In this document: positions 12,140 through 23,745 of the stretch, in pieces | How the letters are laid out: every line of letters begins with the position of its first letter | Position numbering within the stretch: the first letter of the stretch is position 1 | Assembly (NCBI GenBank): GCA_964036665.1 | Contig: OZ038530.1 | Coordinates: forward strand, 12,929,001 to 12,993,000 | From: Gordius sp. MW1 | Lineage: Eukaryota > Nematomorpha > Gordioida > Gordea > Gordiidae | DNA: 64,000 nucleotides | Direction of reading: 5' to 3' | The notes under the pieces: model-generated | Told to the model about the DNA's origin: nothing | Database searches by the model: none | Seen by the model: only the letters and a program-made list of their open reading frames with translations | Translations under genes and position numbers: made by a program

Positions 12140-15100
12140 ATGGCCATCAAACCGGAGACGAATTTTTCTTGCGATTACTCAAAGGAATTGAAGGATTCAA
12201 TTCTGTATGATCCAGGTAATTCGATTGATGACTATTTATTCAACATTGATCTCTTATTTAAGTTAAGAGATATCTCTGGAGATAGGCGAAAAACTTTGTT
12301 ACTCACTAACGTAGGAATGAATAATTTAACTAAAATAAGGGACTACTTATATCCAAAATTAGTAGACAAAACTAATTACGATGAGATAATTATAGCCCTT
12401 AGGAGTATATTCGCAAATAAGTTTTCTATTTATCATCATAGAGAACAATTTTATAAGGCAATTAGAAATAACGAAAGTATTATTGACTTTAGTATTCGGT
12501 TGAAATTTCTTATGAAAAACTGTAAATTTGGAAATAATCTAGACGAGGTATTAAAGGACATATTTGTCCTAGGATGTAACTTACCAAGGCTTAACATTGA
12601 GTTAAGAGCTAAGTATCCGAGTGGTAACATAAGTTTCAAAGAAACAGTTAATCTAGCATTGGCGTTAGATTCGGTAGAACACGAAACATCGAGGGCTGTT
12701 GAAGTAAACAAGGTTAAGCAGTCGTTTAATAACTTCAACAATAGAGATGTACATTTTCCTAAATTTAGCACCTTTAGGAAAATGCCACCCCCTAAATGTT
12801 ATCGTTGTGGGAAACCAGGCCATATAGCTAAAAATTGTAGAATGGTGATGAATACGTTATCAGCCATCAACCATGACTCCGATCGACACACCAAAGCTCA
12901 CATTAACGTACGAATTAACGATATACCCTATGAAATGATCTTCGATACGGGTGCTGCATGTAGCGTCATTGATGAAATAACGTGGTCTCGAATCGGCAAG
13001 CCTAAACTTTACCAAGCTCCGAAGATATACGGCTATGGTAGAACGGCTATTTCAACACTCGGTAAAACCAAAGTGAAGGTGGACGTTGGTGGTGTGACAA
13101 AGTACTTAGATATTTATGTCATCCAAGGTAAAGGTTCAGCAATATTTGGTATGCCTTTTATCTCCAAATTTAACTTAACTTTACCAAAGCTGGTTTGCCT
13201 AAATTCTATTATTGAAATACCTTCAAATGTACATGCAATTCTTAAACAATTTCCCCATGTCTTTTCCGATAAATTAGGAAAAGTAAAAGACTTCAAAGTG
13301 ACACTGGAAATCAATGATGATGCGATGCCAAAAATGTTTGCAGCAAGAAGAGTACCGTTTCTACTACGACAAGCTGTAGAAGATGAACTACAACGGCTAC
13401 TTAACGAAGACGTCATTGAAAAAGTTAATCCTACTTTAACGCCGATTAAATGGGCTACGCCAACGGTAAATGTTAAGAAGAAAACAGGGCAGGTGCGTAT
13501 ATGTGGTGATTTTCGTTTAACCATAAATCAACACTTCACTAAAGATCAGGATATTTTACCGACTTTCAGTGACGTGGCCGAAAGAATAGCCGGAGGTAAG
13601 CTTGAACTTGATGAGAAATCAAGGAAATATTTAAACATATCAACGCATGTAGGATATTTTCGTTATAAGAGATTACCGTTTGGGCTCACAACAGCGCCGA
13701 TTATCTTTCATAGGTTTATGAGACAATTGGTTAATAACATACCCGGGGTGAGCGTCTTTATGGACGATGTTATAATTAGCGGTAAAAACGAAAAGGATCA
13801 CTTAAACAAATTAGTAACAGTATTAAATCTCTTTCAAACTGTTGGTTTAACAACATCTCAAACAAAAATGCAACTATTTAAAAAGTCTGTCAAATACTTA
13901 GGACATATAATTAATAGTGAAGGTATAACAGCGAGTGAGGATAAGGTTCTAAAGATTAAAAGTTTTAAAACACCCGAAAACAAAAAGGAACTTCGTTCTT
14001 TCCTTGGGTTGGTAAACTATTTAGAAACTTTTATCCCCAAACTTCAGATAAATTGCGCTCCTTTATACAAATTAACTTCCATAAATACAAAATGGGTATG
14101 GGGCGACTTAGAAAAATTAACTTTTGAAAAAGTTAAAACTATAATTTCTAACAGAAAAACTATAGTGCCATATCAAAAAGAATTGCCTATCATAATTTCA
14201 ATCGACGCGTCAGATTTAGGTCTAGGAGCAGTTATAGCGCATAAGTTTTCCTCAGGTCAAGAAAAACCTATTGCCTACGCCTCTCGTTCCCTAAATCCCG
14301 CTGAGAAAAATTACTCTGTCATCGACAGAGAGGCATCGGCAGTAATTTATGCGATAAACAAATTCCATCAGTATATTTATGGTCGTAAATTTACAATTCA
14401 GACAGACCACCACCCTCTTATAAATATTTTTGGGACAACCCGGGATCTTAGTAAAATAACGAATAATAGGTTACTAAGATGGGCAATTAAATTACTTCAA
14501 TATGATTATGATATAAAATACATTCCTGGGAAATCTAATCAGTGTGCTGACGCACTTTCTCGTTTATGCCTAAAGGATTCACCTCATAATTTAAACATAG
14601 ATAATGATATTCGAAGAATTAAATTACAACTAATCGATGATTTGACTTTGAATACAAAAAATATTGTAGAGGAAACAATAAAAGATAATGTACTTAAAGA
14701 AGTTATAGAGCAATTTAAAAATAGATGGCAAGGCTCTTCAAATAACGATAACGTACGAAAATACCTGCAATTAAGAAATTACATTTCTTTCGAAAATAAT
14801 CTTTTATTTTATAAAGATCGACTTATAATTCCGGAAAAATTAAGGCCAGATATTCTTAAAATTTTACATGATGGTCATCCGGGAATCGTGGCTATGAAGT
14901 CATTAGGGAGATATTATGTGTACTGGAATAATATTGACTTAGACATAGAAAAATACGTAAATACATGTAAATATTGTCAAGAAGAACGACCAAACATTAA
15001 AGAGGTACCCCTATACGCTTGGAACGTTCCTAACAAGCCTTGGGAACGGGTTCACATAGACTTAGCGGGACCCATCAATAAGAAGTATTGGTTAGTTTGC

Positions 15101-15301
15101 ATTGATGCTTTTACCAAATGGCCCGAAGTAATGGTGCTGGGCGAAATAAACTCAACAAAAATTATTCAAAATTTAAGGACAATTTTTGCGCGTTTTGGGT
15201 TACCTAGATATATTGTCAGTGACAATGGCCCGCAATTTAAATTTGGGGGCTTTATCTTCTTCCTGCTCATCTTCCCATTGATTAACTATTTTAAAATATA
15301 A
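12140..15301 (+). CDS. Gypsy 1 Gag-Pol, open frame, internally deleted and truncated
   Basis: A single 1053-residue frame encodes a Ty3/gypsy polyprotein: Gag (about 1-215), a CCHC knuckle (CYRCGKPGHIAKNC, 220-233), an aspartic protease with DTGA (269-272), reverse transcriptase with LPFG and FMDD (540-543), RNase H with DAS (689-691) and TDHHPL, and integrase with an HH-CC finger (HDGHPG ... CKYCQEE) and two catalytic Asp (HIDLAG, SDNGPQF). Two faults stand out. RT runs directly from AGGK to LELDEKS at about residue 487, so the block with motif A and the first catalytic Asp is missing in frame. After DNGPQF (about 15240) the frame runs into unrelated sequence, so the integrase Glu, the C-terminal domain and the 3' LTR are lost. 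The copy cannot encode a working polymerase or integrase although the frame is open. Confidence 0.9.
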   Translation: MAIKPETNFSCDYSKELKDSILYDPGNSIDDYLFNIDLLFKLRDISGDRRKTLLLTNVGMNNLTKIRDYLYPKLVDKTNYDEIIIALRSIFANKFSIYHHREQFYKAIRNNESIIDFSIRLKFLMKNCKFGNNLDEVLKDIFVLGCNLPRLNIELRAKYPSGNISFKETVNLALALDSVEHETSRAVEVNKVKQSFNNFNNRDVHFPKFSTFRKMPPPKCYRCGKPGHIAKNCRMVMNTLSAINHDSDRHTKAHINVRINDIPYEMIFDTGAACSVIDEITWSRIGKPKLYQAPKIYGYGRTAISTLGKTKVKVDVGGVTKYLDIYVIQGKGSAIFGMPFISKFNLTLPKLVCLNSIIEIPSNVHAILKQFPHVFSDKLGKVKDFKVTLEINDDAMPKMFAARRVPFLLRQAVEDELQRLLNEDVIEKVNPTLTPIKWATPTVNVKKKTGQVRICGDFRLTINQHFTKDQDILPTFSDVAERIAGGKLELDEKSRKYLNISTHVGYFRYKRLPFGLTTAPIIFHRFMRQLVNNIPGVSVFMDDVIISGKNEKDHLNKLVTVLNLFQTVGLTTSQTKMQLFKKSVKYLGHIINSEGITASEDKVLKIKSFKTPENKKELRSFLGLVNYLETFIPKLQINCAPLYKLTSINTKWVWGDLEKLTFEKVKTIISNRKTIVPYQKELPIIISIDASDLGLGAVIAHKFSSGQEKPIAYASRSLNPAEKNYSVIDREASAVIYAINKFHQYIYGRKFTIQTDHHPLINIFGTTRDLSKITNNRLLRWAIKLLQYDYDIKYIPGKSNQCADALSRLCLKDSPHNLNIDNDIRRIKLQLIDDLTLNTKNIVEETIKDNVLKEVIEQFKNRWQGSSNNDNVRKYLQLRNYISFENNLLFYKDRLIIPEKLRPDILKILHDGHPGIVAMKSLGRYYVYWNNIDLDIEKYVNTCKYCQEERPNIKEVPLYAWNVPNKPWERVHIDLAGPINKKYWLVCIDAFTKWPEVMVLGEINSTKIIQNLRTIFARFGLPRYIVSDNGPQFKFGGFIFFLLIFPLINYFKI

Positions 15302-15563
15302 ATTAAATAATTTATTTTATGTAAAAAATATATATACATATTTAAATGTATGTTAATTACTTTTTTGTCTTTTTTTTGAGGCTGACTATCACAACTACTA
15401 GCCGCATAATTTTCAATTTCAGTTGCAGAATCTATACCAAAAAATCCATAGAAGCTAGTGTGGATAGTGGTGGGGAAACCTGAGGTTTTATAAACCTTAA
15501 CCTCAAGGTAGGTTTAAGGTGAGGTTCGAGGTTTATAAGGACCTCAAGGTTTTTCATATAAAA

Positions 15564-15992
15564 TGTGGCATATGTCGTGACATATGCCGATCCGATAATT
15601 GTGGCATCTTGCTAAATTTAATTTATTATTAATAAATCCCAAATCATCCTCTTACACACGCGCTATCTATCACGAAGAAGATCAGCCGTTATACGCATCC
15701 CCCTCCCATATCACGATGATTATCAGTTTTTATCGATTATTATAGCACATCGCTTGTTTCACTTGTTACTCATAATTATCGATTTTGTTAACGATATATA
15801 TTGAAGATTCATATTACTATATACTCATTCTTAGTTTTTTGTGTTACGCGCGCTCGCGCGCGTAACGTAACAATTATAATGTGTAGTTTAAAATAAAGTT
15901 GGATAAATTGGTTTATGTAGATATTTGAAATTAAAATGGAAGCCCAAAAATTTTGAAAGTTTGAATCCCTTTTACCTATTAAGGATTCATTA
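15564..15992 (+). repeat. Left LTR, 429 bp
   Basis: Left direct repeat of the element above. It contains a perfect short palindrome, CATATGTCGTGACATATG, near its start and the palindromic GTTACGCGCGCTCGCGCGCGTAAC core near 15842. Confidence 0.88.
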
Positions 15993-16006
15993 TTGGTGTC
16001 AGACAA

Positions 16007-16276
16007 ATGAAAATAATTCGGTATCCTATTTTAAAAATTCTACATATTCGGAAAATAGAAAAATTCTGGAAATTAAAATTATCATCGAAGCGTAAATATA
16101 ATATTAAGAAAAAGGACATCTGTAAAGACAATTCGACATTCATCGCGAAGAGAGAAAATTCCTCCAAAGGATTTTATGAACGAAATTCATTTAAATTCCG
16201 AAAAATCCTTACGCTTATTAACAAGGAGACAAGGAAGAAGAAATTCTGTAATACAAAAATTCGGCAAATACAGTAA
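16007..16276 (+). CDS. Small internal ORF of the LTR element, function unknown
   Basis: An 89-codon frame begins 14 nt after the left LTR. It is strongly Lys/Ile/Arg-rich (KKKDICKDNSTF) and has no zinc knuckle or enzyme motif. Its position fits a remnant gag, but it could be noncoding. A repeated block lies further along (GGCTCTGAACTC with GAGTCAACCTTAGG, three units of about 50 bp, 16725-16830). Confidence 0.25.
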   Translation: MKIIRYPILKILHIRKIEKFWKLKLSSKRKYNIKKKDICKDNSTFIAKRENSSKGFYERNSFKFRKILTLINKETRKKKFCNTKIRQIQ

Positions 16277-17039
16277 ACAAAAATGACAAATTTAACACAC
16301 TTAAATTATGTACCTACTATAAATTGTTTAAAACATGATGTTTACGAAAATTATATTGTTAACCTATATTTTACCCCTTATCGCTTTCTTTATTATTATC
16401 TGACGGTCGGCTCATGTTTAAGCAGTAATTTAAAATAAGGAAGGGATGGAGAGAGAAGAGAAAGGAGTAAATGTTTAAAAGGCGATTTTTTGTCAAGTGG
16501 ATTATATTATGATGGAAATGACAATTTTTATAAAGTGAATGATATTAATATTGGGAAAGAAGGAAATGACAGAAAAGTTTTTGAATTCGACAATGTTGAG
16601 AGAAAATAACAATTTTTATGAAGTGGATTATATTAATATTTGAAAAAAAAAGGATAGGACATAAATCTATTTGGAGGATAACGCTACAAAACCGGTTAAT
16701 AAGGGAACTAAATCCTGGAATATTAAGGCTCTGAACTCAGACAATGAGTCAACCTTAGGTTTATTAAGGCTCTGAACTCAGGCAATGAGTCAACCTTAGG
16801 TTTTTTGAGGCTCTGAACTCTTAAGAGTTATCCTCAGGTAATAAGGAACAAGATTCCTTGGTTTTCGGTCAAAAGCGATATCAATTTCCTAGTCCATATC
16901 TATAACAAAGTTAATATTAAGGTCAAACGAAATGTCAAATCCAGTTCAATATCTAACTATGTCAATATATATATTAATCTGAAGGTCAACGTCAATTTCA
17001 AAAGGTATGAATTTAGTAACTTCATTTAAAAGGGTGAGG

Positions 17040-17466
17040 TGTGGCATATGTCGTGACATATGCTGATCCGATAATTGTGGCATCTTGCTAAATTTAATTT
17101 ATTATTAATAAATCCCAAATCATCCTCTTACACACGCGCTATCTATCACGAAGAAGATCAGCCGTTATACGCATCCCCCTCCCATATCACGATGATTATC
17201 AGTTTTTATCGATTATTATAGCACATCGCTTGTTTCACTTGTTACTCATAATTATCGATTTTGTTAACGATATATATTGAAGATTCATATTACTATATAC
17301 TCATTCTTAGTTTTTTGTGTTACGCGCGCTCGCGCGCGTAACGTAACAATTATAATGTGTAGTTTAAAATAAAGTTGGATAAATTGGTTTATGTAGACAT
17401 TTGAAATTAAAATGGAAGCCCAAAAATTTTGAAAGTTTGAATCCCTTAATTATTAAGGATTCATTA
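17040..17466 (+). repeat. Right LTR, 427 bp
   Basis: Right direct repeat, nearly identical to 15564-15992. The main difference is a short change just before the terminal TATTAAGGATTCATTA. The near identity implies a recent insertion. Confidence 0.88.
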
Positions 17467-17910
17467 TAAAAAAACCTTAAACCTCAGGTCCACCTTGAGG
17501 TCACCTCGAGGTTTCAACAAGTATGCTTCATTTTTTATATCTTAATTTTACGACTAAATTATAGTCTCTAACAAAAAAAAATTATTAAGTATATACATAT
17601 ATTAAAAATAGTTCAAACAAATTTATTTTAATAGCAAATTACATATATAATCTATAAATTTTTACTCTCTAATAAATTATCATTTTATTTGATAGAATTA
17701 ATGCATGTGTATTTAAAAATTGCTGCCATCTACAGTGTGTTATATTTTTATAACACAGTTGTAAAATTCCCTGCCTATCTATGGTATTCTGTGATATACA
17801 CACCTTGTATTTTTTAATAGTTCTTTTATGGACAAAAAGGGATAATTGTATGAATTTTATGTATTTTAAATTGTATAAATAGTAAGACGGCCGGTGTAAG
17901 GTTGAGTTTG

Positions 17911-18776
17911 TGCGCTAAGTAGGAAATACGCTTATACACGTCAATCACGTTCTAATGACAGATACACTTTGAAATTTTTACACACGTCAATACGTTTACA
18001 TGACATTCATATAATTCAGTTGCATATATAATTATTAATTCTATCTAAACAGTTTAATAAAATATAACTAATTATAACTAAAAATGTCGGAATAATTTCG
18101 ATTTTTAAATTAATCTGTTTTCTGTTTTACTTAATATTTCTCTGTTGTTAAAATTTACTTTATCTCTGTTTTACCTTTAAATTTTTGTATTCTGTTTAAA
18201 TTTTTTAATAATTCTCTGTTTTAGTTATTAATTTCTGTCTAAAATTTGTAATATTTCTCAAATTTCTGTCTAAATTTTTTGATATTCTACAAATATCTGT
18301 CTAAATTTTGTAATATCTCAAGTTTCTGTCTAAATTTTTTGATATTCTATAAATTTCTGTCTAAATTTGTGTATATTTCTCAAATTTTGATTTTTTTATA
18401 AATTTTTCAGGATATTTCTCTGTTTGATGTTTAATTTTATAGATTGTATTATTAGGTGGAAATAAATTTATTCACAATCCAATATATATTGAAAATGATT
18501 AATACGATGATATAAATAAATATTATGAGTTGATAATTCGTCGTTCAATTTTTGCCCAATTGATAAGAATAAACATGTATATTTATTTTAAAAACTGTTG
18601 CCGCTAGGATTATATCCACTTCTGTGGACCAAACCTCCAGTGTCCACATGTTTTTCTCCACCAGATATTGCGAACTAGAAGAATATGGGTGGATATAAGT
18701 GTTGGTAAAAATGCACAGCACATATGTGAGCGGATAATCGAATGATGATCATGCTTTTGGAAGATGGCTATGCTCT
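17911..18776. other. AT-rich spacer with TCTGTCTAAATTT reiterations
   Basis: No gene seen. At about 18120-18420 the phrase TTCTGTCTAAATTTTTTGAT or close variants recurs about six times, a degenerate tandem array. Confidence 0.5.
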
Positions 18777-19546
18777 TAGAGGTGTGCACGGATCAATCCG
18801 ATCCGACATCCGATTGGTCCGAACTCGGATCGGATGAACATTTTAAATTTAGAAGTCGGATCGGATCGGATGAACATTTTATTTTTGCCGGATCGGATTT
18901 TCAAATTTAAAATAAGCAATAATAAGTTCTAATTAATTTAATCAACAATTTTTAGTATACCTTTTCATAATTATCTTTGCATTCTTTTTTTTGCCCAATA
19001 CCGCCTCTCACCTAACTTACCCTAATATATTTATCAGTATTTCCCTAGCGTTTTTCCCTAGCTAGACTTTCTTGTTTGGCGAGAAAGGAGCTAGTGTCAA
19101 TGACAAATCAGCCTCTCCCGTTTCCTTTTTAACACACGCATCTCTTTCTATCTCAACTCAACTCCGAAAATCATCAATCACAAACTCCCCTTTTCTTAAA
19201 GCAGACGCGTAGCTCCTTTCCCCGAATTAAACCAGAAAATTTAGATTCTTTATTATTTTTATATGATAATATGGAATTAGTCAAATAAAATTTTATATTT
19301 ATTTCAGGTCTATTACAATTGCTATACCTTATTATTATGTATTTTGAATTTAATCATCAATAAAAAGTTCTGTTCGTAAAATTTTATTTTAAAAATTTCG
19401 GATCGGATCGTATTTAGATTTTAAAAAACTCGGATCGGATCGGATTTAGATTTTAAAAAACTCGGATCGGATCGGATGGATATAAAATTTTTCAAAAATC
19501 CCTCGGATCGGATCGGATCAAAAAAATTTGATCCGTGCACACCTCT
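18777..19546. mobile_element. hAT-like MITE with TAGAGGTGTGCACGGATC ends
   Basis: Inverted ends TAGAGGTGTGCACGGATC (18777) and GATCCGTGCACACCTCTA (to 19546) flank 770 bp. CGGATCGGAT motifs are clustered at both subterminal regions (18815-18900, 19395-19520). The flanks TATGCTCT and ATGCTCAT share ATGCTC, consistent with a decayed 8-bp hAT duplication. No transposase is present. Confidence 0.75.
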
Positions 19547-20270
19547 AATGCTCATACAACGGTAAAAGCAATTGCCATCTCCCTCCATCTCTTGCACTCT
19601 TACGGGCCTGCCCAACGGTTTTTCAACCTGGGGCACAGGCTTCAACGGACCAAAGATCCCTAACCTTGAATTGATATATATTTGCACATTGAAGATGTAT
19701 ATATTTATTTCAGCATTTGTTCTTTTGACCAATCCTCACTCAAGGAATAAAATTTCAATTCTTTAGCATTATAGCTAATGATTTCTAAAGATTCCCCATC
19801 TAAAAAATAAATTAAATTAAAACAAAGAAAAGTTGTACCCAAATCTTTCTTGCTTGCTTTTAAATTCTCCACTACCGTATTTATCTTCTCAGTTGTAACT
19901 TTTTCTAAATCAACCTATACTTAAAGTTTCAATATATCAATACCGAAATTGGGCTCCATTTTAAAACCTTTATCTCCCTCAACAGGATTGTGGGACACTA
20001 ATTATAAATAAAAAATATTGAACATTAGTTACTCTTCATATTATAACAAAGAAAAATTTTATTCAAATGTTCATTGTTTGCTATTAATTTCTCCACTACC
20101 GTATTTTTCTTGTGAGTTCTAACTTTTTCTAAATCAACCTATACTTAAAGTTTCATTATATCAATACCGAGGTTTGGCTCCATTTTCACACGTCTGGCTC
20201 TCTTGCCAAAATTTTCGGACACTTTTAATAGATATAAGAATGTCTAAAATTAATTACTATCCATTCCACT
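19547..20270. other. Spacer with a diverged internal duplication
   Basis: No gene recognised. A block containing TCTCCACTACCGTATTTATC and AAATCAACCTATACTTAAAG (about 19860-19990) recurs at about 20080-20200, a diverged duplication of about 220 bp. Confidence 0.45.
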
Positions 20271-20271
20271 T

Positions 20272-21725
20272 TTATACAATTTGATGTTTCCTCCGTGATT
20301 TTTTTTTCGAAATCACCCCCTCCATCGTTTTTAGGGTGTAAGTTCCTTTAAATGGGTTAAATAAGGTTATATATGACATACCATGATGACCAGAGGCAAT
20401 CTTGTATGGCCCGATCCATGAAGGTGCCATCTTGTCGCCTTTTTTATCGGCTCGCCTACAATTGAAAACGAGGACGACATCATACACTTGAAAACCCGGT
20501 TTCAAGTGGTGCCTCTTTTCTTAATCAACCTTCTGCTTGGCCTGGGCACTCAGGATGTTGTCCATAGTTAACTCGTAAATTTTTTTAGATTTTTCCATGA
20601 GCCTTTTAACGTCAAAAGAATCATAATCGCTTCCATCTACGTGAGGAAGCTCATCATCATCTTCATCATCCGAAAAAAAGGAATCTGGTTGTCGACCCCA
20701 CATCAGCACCCACGGATGTGGACCTAAAAATATTTTTAAATATTTTATGTATTACCGTTGTTTACTGGTTAGTAAGCATGCAAAACATCAGGTAAAACAA
20801 CGTCCCATTTATTGGTTTCCGTTTCCAACACCTTCACCAACGAGTTAACGATCGTGCGGTTGGCCCTTTCCACCAGTCCATTAGCCTGTGGATGGTAGGC
20901 TGATGTTATCCTGTGATGTACCCCAGTAAGGGCGTACAAGCCTTCTGACAGTGAGTTCACAAACTCGCGGCCTTGATCACTTATAACAATCTAAAAAATT
21001 AATAAATCAACTAAGTTTTTACTTTGGGACGCCCACATCGGCAAAATATTTCCCACAAATTGTATGAAGTCTCCTTGGCCGAGTGAGACTTCATGGGCCT
21101 GGCTTCAATCCATTTTGAAAAGTAATCAATAGCGACCAACAAACAAATATGCCCGTGTTCGGTTAGGGGCAACGTGCATAAATCAATCCCGATTTGTTTC
21201 CATGGTGCTGGGACGACGGCCACGTTATTCAGCACAGGAACAGCCTTATCCATCCTTAGGATATGGGTCTGGCATACATGGCATGACCCAATATACTCTT
21301 TAATATTTTTTGTCATATTGTGCCACCAATATCTACTTATTGTTTATAATTTATTATATTCATAAAACCTTACCTTTCGGCAATTTTCTCCTGTGTATCC
21401 AATGTGGCTCCCCAAACTTTTGGCATAAAGAGTATCATTTGCCCCATTGTGGTGTAATTTGATAATTTTTGAGATTTCCATAGGATCTTTCAATACTTTA
21501 GCCAGCATCTCTAAAAATACAACTTAAAATAAGTTTATATTTATAATAGAATACCTGTCCTCACACCTTCAGAGTTTATCAGTCTCTTGTGAAATAATAT
21601 TCCTTTTTTAATACAAAAAGAGCTGATTTCCTTTTGAGGTAGGCTCTTTGGTTTTAATCAAATGCCCCAGGCATCACACCTTCCTCTATGTATTTAATGA
21701 TTTCATCAAAATCATATTTTGCCAT
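20272..21725 (-). pseudogene. Intron-bearing gypsy/Ginger-type integrase relic
   Basis: Minus-strand pieces follow the order of a gypsy-type integrase. 21725-21555 is an N-terminal helical segment with a stop and a shift in an A-run. 21510-21374 holds an HH pair (KLHHNGAND). 21335-21023 has WWHNM, the CHVC zinc ligands and the first catalytic Asp (GIDLCTLP). 20990-20769 has ISDQGREF and the third catalytic residue in VERANRT. 20723-20272 ends in a GPY/F-type module (PSWIGPYKIASGHHGMSY) after an in-frame TAA at 20521-20523. GT-AG junctions separate most pieces, for example 21022-20991 and 21554-21511. Introns in such an integrase, with no RT nearby, fit Ginger DNA transposons or genes derived from them (GIN/KRBA2 group) better than a retrotransposon. 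The damage argues against current function. No terminal repeats were identified. Confidence 0.68.
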
Positions 21726-22385
21726 CTAAAAAATAATTGAGCATAAATATGATATAGTAAATAACTGGATATAAATTAAGTGATAGTTGTTTGCAAAATT
21801 TAATGTATTAACATGTATCCTGGAAAAAAATATAAATATTATGAACAATATTGCAAAACAAGTCATATTTAGTAAATAATACTGGCTATAAATTAAGTGA
21901 TAGTTGTTTGCAAAATTTACTATATAAATATATATCTTGGAAAAAACAATATCAATATTATGAACAATATTGCAAAACAAGTTTTATTTAGTTAGTAATA
22001 CTGGTAATAAATTAAGTAATACTGGTTACAAAAAGAGTGAGTTGTTATTAAAGTATAAAATTAAGTGAGTTGTTATTAAAGTATAATATTTTACCCTTTA
22101 AGTTCCTATGAAAGTATAAGTGGATATAATATTTGGCCTTTTAACTTAGTATTAAAGTATAATTACATCAAAGTTATTAAGTTAAAAGGTTACTTGGTAA
22201 GAATTAGTAGTGTACAAATATCGTGTACAAATATCCTGGAAAAATGTGATGGATATTTGACAAAATTTAGTAGTTTTCTAATATTTGGCCTTTTAAGTTA
22301 CTATTAAAGTATAACTACATCAAAGGTATTAAGTTAAATGCTTACTTGGTAAGAATTAGTGTACAAATATCCTAAATGCTTTTCA
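21726..22385. repeat. AT-rich tandem repeats of two kinds
   Basis: At 21750-22000 a unit of about 115 bp (AATACTGGCTATAAATTAAG ... TATTATGAACAATATTGC) occurs in roughly three copies. At 22127-22380 a unit of about 150 bp (ATATTTGGCCTTTTAAGTTA ... CTTGGTAAGAATTAGTGT) occurs twice. No coding signal is seen. Confidence 0.7.
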
Positions 22386-22532
22386 ATTGAAAACGCGATA
22401 GGAAACCAATTGAAATACGCTCCACTCCACGTGTAATGAACATTCACGCTAATCATATTTAACAAAATTGATTTTAACCAATCAAATTGCGGCGCACAAA
22501 TATCTTGGCGTATTATTAACCTGCTACACCGG

Positions 22533-23745
22533 GCGGCACCAAAAACATAAATCTTAATTAAGAATTCCTCATTAAAACAGCATAAACTTCATATTTAAGT
22601 CAATCGAGATAAAATTTTTAAGCAATTTGATTTTTTTACTAAATCTATATAACGTGACGTGACCAAATCTCGAAAAACATCATAATTAAAAAAGGATGGT
22701 ATTTAAATGCACAATAATAAATTAAAAAATGCAAAGTAAAATGTGGCTCAGTATTTTATTAAAGTGCCCGGTTAAAAACTCAAAATTGATCAGTAAATTA
22801 ACTGTAAAATGCTCAACTTTAAATTAATAATGCTCAGTATTTTTGTTAAAATGCTCAGTTATAAATTTATAATTTGTGATATTAATTTATTTTGCGCTTA
22901 CATTTTGTAAATAATATTTTAATTGGTATACAATTTTTTTTTTAAAAATAAGAACTTTGCCCCCTCCCTGTTTTTGTCTAGTTGGTCCCCCCCCCCTTAT
23001 TTTTTACCCTCTTTCTTACCTGGGGGGAGAAGGGTAATTTGACCCCCCCCCTTTTTTACACTCTATCACAAGGGGAGGTGATTTGCCCCCCCCCCCCTCC
23101 CAATTTTTTTACCTTCTTTCTCACCCGGGGGGGGGGGTGATTTGGACCCCCTTATTATTAGAGTAAAAAAGGCGGTTAAAAGGGGGGATGGGGGGGGGGG
23201 GGGGGTAAATCACCCCCCCCCCCCCCCATCCCTCCCCCCTGGTGAGAAAGATGGTAAAAAACAAGGGGGGGGGGAGAGAGAAACCAACGGGACAAAAAAT
23301 GGGAGGGGGGGGGCAAAGTTCTTAATTTATTTTAAAAAAAATTGTATATACTAATTAAAATATTATTTATAAAATGTGCAAAATAAATTAATATCAGAAA
23401 TTATGAATTTATATTACTGAGCATTTAACAAAAATACTGAGCATTATTAATTTAAAGCTGATCATTTTAAAGTTAATTTACTGATCAATTTTGAGTGTTT
23501 AACTGGGCACTTTAATAAAATACTGAGCCACATTTTACTGAACATTTTTTAATTTATTACTGTGCATTTAAATACCATCCATGATGTTTTTCGAGATTTG
23601 GTCACGTCACGTTATATAGATTTAGTAAATAAAATAAATTTGCTTAAAAATTTTATCTCGATTGACTTAAATATGAAGTTTATGCTGCTTAAATGAGGAA
23701 TTCTTAATTAAGGTATAAAAAAATTATATTTATTTTTGGTGCCGC
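22533..23745. mobile_element. Foldback element B with CCGG target duplication
   Basis: Ends GCGGCACCAAAAA (22533) and TTTTTGGTGCCGC (to 23745) belong to inverted arms of about 450 bp (about 22533-22985 and 23295-23745), meeting in a G/C-homopolymer centre. CCGG is duplicated at both sides (22529-22532, 23746-23749). Repeat A copy 1 at about 17895 has the uninterrupted host site (CACCGGCCGTC read on the opposite strand). No ORF is credible; the frame across the homopolymers at 23142-23354 is an artefact. Confidence 0.85.

Larger units (their letters stand above)
15564..17466. mobile_element. Non-autonomous LTR retrotransposon with TAAAA duplication
   Basis: Two long direct repeats, 15564-15992 and 17040-17466, both start TGTGGCATATGTCG and end in CATTA. 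They differ at only a few positions (for example GCCGATCCG against GCTGATCCG). A purine tract (AAAAGGGTGAGG) precedes the right repeat, and TTGGTGTCAGAC, a plausible primer-binding site, follows the left one. The host 5-mer TAAAA flanks both sides (15559-15563, 17467-17471). The interior is only 1047 bp and encodes no protease, RT or integrase. The uninterrupted host sequence is present at 24120-24240 on the other strand. Confidence 0.92.
15465..17910 (+). repeat. Repeat A, copy 1 (interrupted by an LTR element)
   Basis: Sequence rich in short CCTCAAGG/CCTGAGG palindromes (15470-15563) continues after the inserted LTR element with ACCTCAGGTCCACCTTGAGG (17482 on), then AT-rich DNA to about 17900 (AATAGTAAGACGGCCGG). 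The same sequence occurs inverted at 23746-24263. The outer end TGGTGGGG / CAGTGTGGTGAGG suggests a DNA transposon. No ORF. The right-hand limit is not determined. Confidence 0.7.

Noticed and set aside
13114-13524. Minus-strand ORF of 136 codons
   Set aside because: It is the antisense of the gypsy 1 protease-RT region and has no motif.
23142-23354. Gly/Pro-rich ORF
   Set aside because: It runs through G and C homopolymers at the centre of foldback B and would change with any homopolymer indel.
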